Positions 62,902 through 64,000 of a DNA stretch of 64,000 bases are shown here, in pieces. The notes beneath the pieces are model-generated. The model was given only the letters and a program-made list of their open reading frames with translations, did not search any database and had not been told where the DNA came from. The first letter of the stretch is position 1, and every line of letters starts with the position of its first letter. Origin of the DNA: Udeniomyces pyricola (lineage: Eukaryota; Basidiomycota; Tremellomycetes; Cystofilobasidiales; Mrakiaceae); the NCBI GenBank assembly GCA_039545295.1, contig BCIK01000004.1, positions 311,389-375,388 of the forward strand, in the 5' to 3' direction. A program made the translations under genes and the position numbers.

Positions 62902-64000
62902 CTACTGACCTCCTCCTCTTCCTCCTCCGTAACCACCCCTGCTTCCACCTCCACCGTAGCTGGCCTTGCCTCCACCATAGCGACTTCTCTCTCCACCATA
63001 GCTCTCCTCACCATTGCCGTAGTTGCTGCGACCTCGGTCTTGCCCGTAGTAGTGACCACCGTGACCTCGGACATCCCTACGGATATCCGATGCGCGCACA
63101 CGCGCACCGTAACTTCCACCTGGAACACCCATCATAGTGAGAAAGAAACAGACGAGGTCAGCATAAGACCCGTCATCGATAGGTTATGAAAAGGCAGAGT
63201 TTTTGAATTGAAACATGAAGAAACGAAGAAAAAAAAAAAGAACGAACCGCCAGGTCCGTTGACCTTGATTCCGATCTTGAGAAGGTAGTTGGCCGAGAAC
63301 GAAGGAGGAGGGTCCATACCGAACGCATCACTACCCATCTCCTGGATACCCCTAACGACGTCCATCGGTTTGATAGCCAACTTTTGGTCCATCTTGGCGT
63401 AGAAACCCATGAGCGACCCAAACACGTCCGACAACACGTCCGGGCTCAACCTCGCTTGAATATCCTTGACACCTTGGTCAATCTCGCGAAGCTTAGCGAG
63501 GGTGTGACCAGCCTGACCTTCAGACGAAGGATCGACAGTGGCGAGGTGGGCGACTTCCTCCTTGAAAGCAACGGTCGAGAGAGGCTTAACAGGGAACTTG
63601 CCGAGCTCCTTGGTGAGGAACTCGGCTTCGAACGGGGCAAGAACAATGTCTCCTCGACCATCCGCCCCACCTCGACCGGTTCGACCAACTCGATGAGTGT
63701 ATTGCTCCGCATCGCCCGAGATACCAAACTGAATGACTCGCGACGTGCCAGGGTAATCGACACCTCGAGCGGACACGTCCGACGTCACCAAAATCGATGC
63801 CCTACTCTTCTCCCCCCGGAATGCAGCCGATGTACGCGTACGATCCTTTGAATCGAGCTTGGAATGGATGTTGTACACCTTGGTAGCCCTGCCGGCAGGG
63901 AAGAACGAGGTCATGTTTCGAACCAGGGTCGACATGAGTTGCGTCATCTTAGTCGTGTTGCAGAAGAGAATGATCTTGGATCCATTAGGCTTGATGAGTT
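62902..64000 (-). CDS. DEAD-box RNA helicase, Mss116/CYT-19-like (C-terminal part)
   Basis: ATP-dependent RNA chaperone; this family unfolds structured RNAs such as mitochondrial group I and II introns. Only the second RecA-like domain and tail are in the window; the 5' end continues past 64000. Visible motifs are KIILFCNTTKMTQLM (motif IV region, about 63940), TSDVSARGVDYPGTSRVIQFG (motif V, about 63750) and YTHRVGRTGRGG (motif VI, about 63680). The helical Mss116 extension follows (TKELGKFPVKPLSTVAF to PPPSFSANYLLKIGIKVNG, 63620-63260). An intron near 63140-63250 leads to the last exon (about 63130-62902), an Arg/Gly/Tyr-rich tail of SYGG and GGG repeats ending at TAG 62902. Mitochondrial location cannot be checked because the N-terminus is missing. 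Confidence 0.93.

Overview
The window is nuclear DNA of a basidiomycete fungus, most likely a yeast-like Tremellomycete-type species. This is inferred from gene content and structure; no marker gene settles the genus. Every gene is eukaryotic and intron-rich, with short introns (gtaagt/gtacgt/gtcagt donors, ctgac/ctaac branch motifs, pyrimidine tract then cag/tag). The families are fungal: a Zn2Cys6 regulator, a PCL-like cyclin, a Mam3-type transporter and an arrestin-like adaptor. I see no CRISPR array, insertion sequence, recognisable transposon, viral gene, rRNA or convincing tRNA.

Layout, left to right: WAPL cohesin-release factor (minus, 3' end off the window); NIPA-type Mg2+ transporter (plus, divergent from WAPL); PAP2-family sphingoid-base-phosphate phosphatase (plus); a 1.7 kb low-complexity gap with an A105-G27 tract; a polyglutamine-rich cyclin (minus); a 131-residue basic protein of unknown function (plus); COP9 signalosome subunit 5 (plus); a 1462-residue protein with an N-terminal ARID-like domain and two C-terminal BRCT-like modules (plus); a large Zn2Cys6 transcription factor (minus); a 2.1 kb gap rich in self-complementary short words; Mediator subunit MED17 (minus) divergent from a RECQ1-type helicase (plus); an arrestin-like protein (minus); an ACAD10/11-type acyl-CoA dehydrogenase (minus); a Mam3/CNNM-type transporter (plus); a 2.1 kb gap with a TTGTG pentanucleotide repeat; and the C-terminal half of an Mss116-type DEAD-box helicase (minus, 5' end off the window).

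The genes are independent eukaryotic transcription units, not operons. Several concern chromosomes and transcription (WAPL, ARID-BRCT, RECQ1, MED17, Zn2Cys6 factor, cyclin, CSN5), others membrane transport and lipid metabolism (NIPA, PAP2, Mam3, ACAD, arrestin). I see no evidence that they form one system. The most unusual items are the ARID-plus-BRCT protein, whose six-exon structure including an 18-base exon closes perfectly in frame; a Met in place of the usual Trp in the RECQ1 aromatic-rich loop; and homopolymer C tracts repeatedly placed upstream of 3' splice sites. Exon boundaries were read by eye. Those given in numbers were checked for phase, and the rest are approximate.
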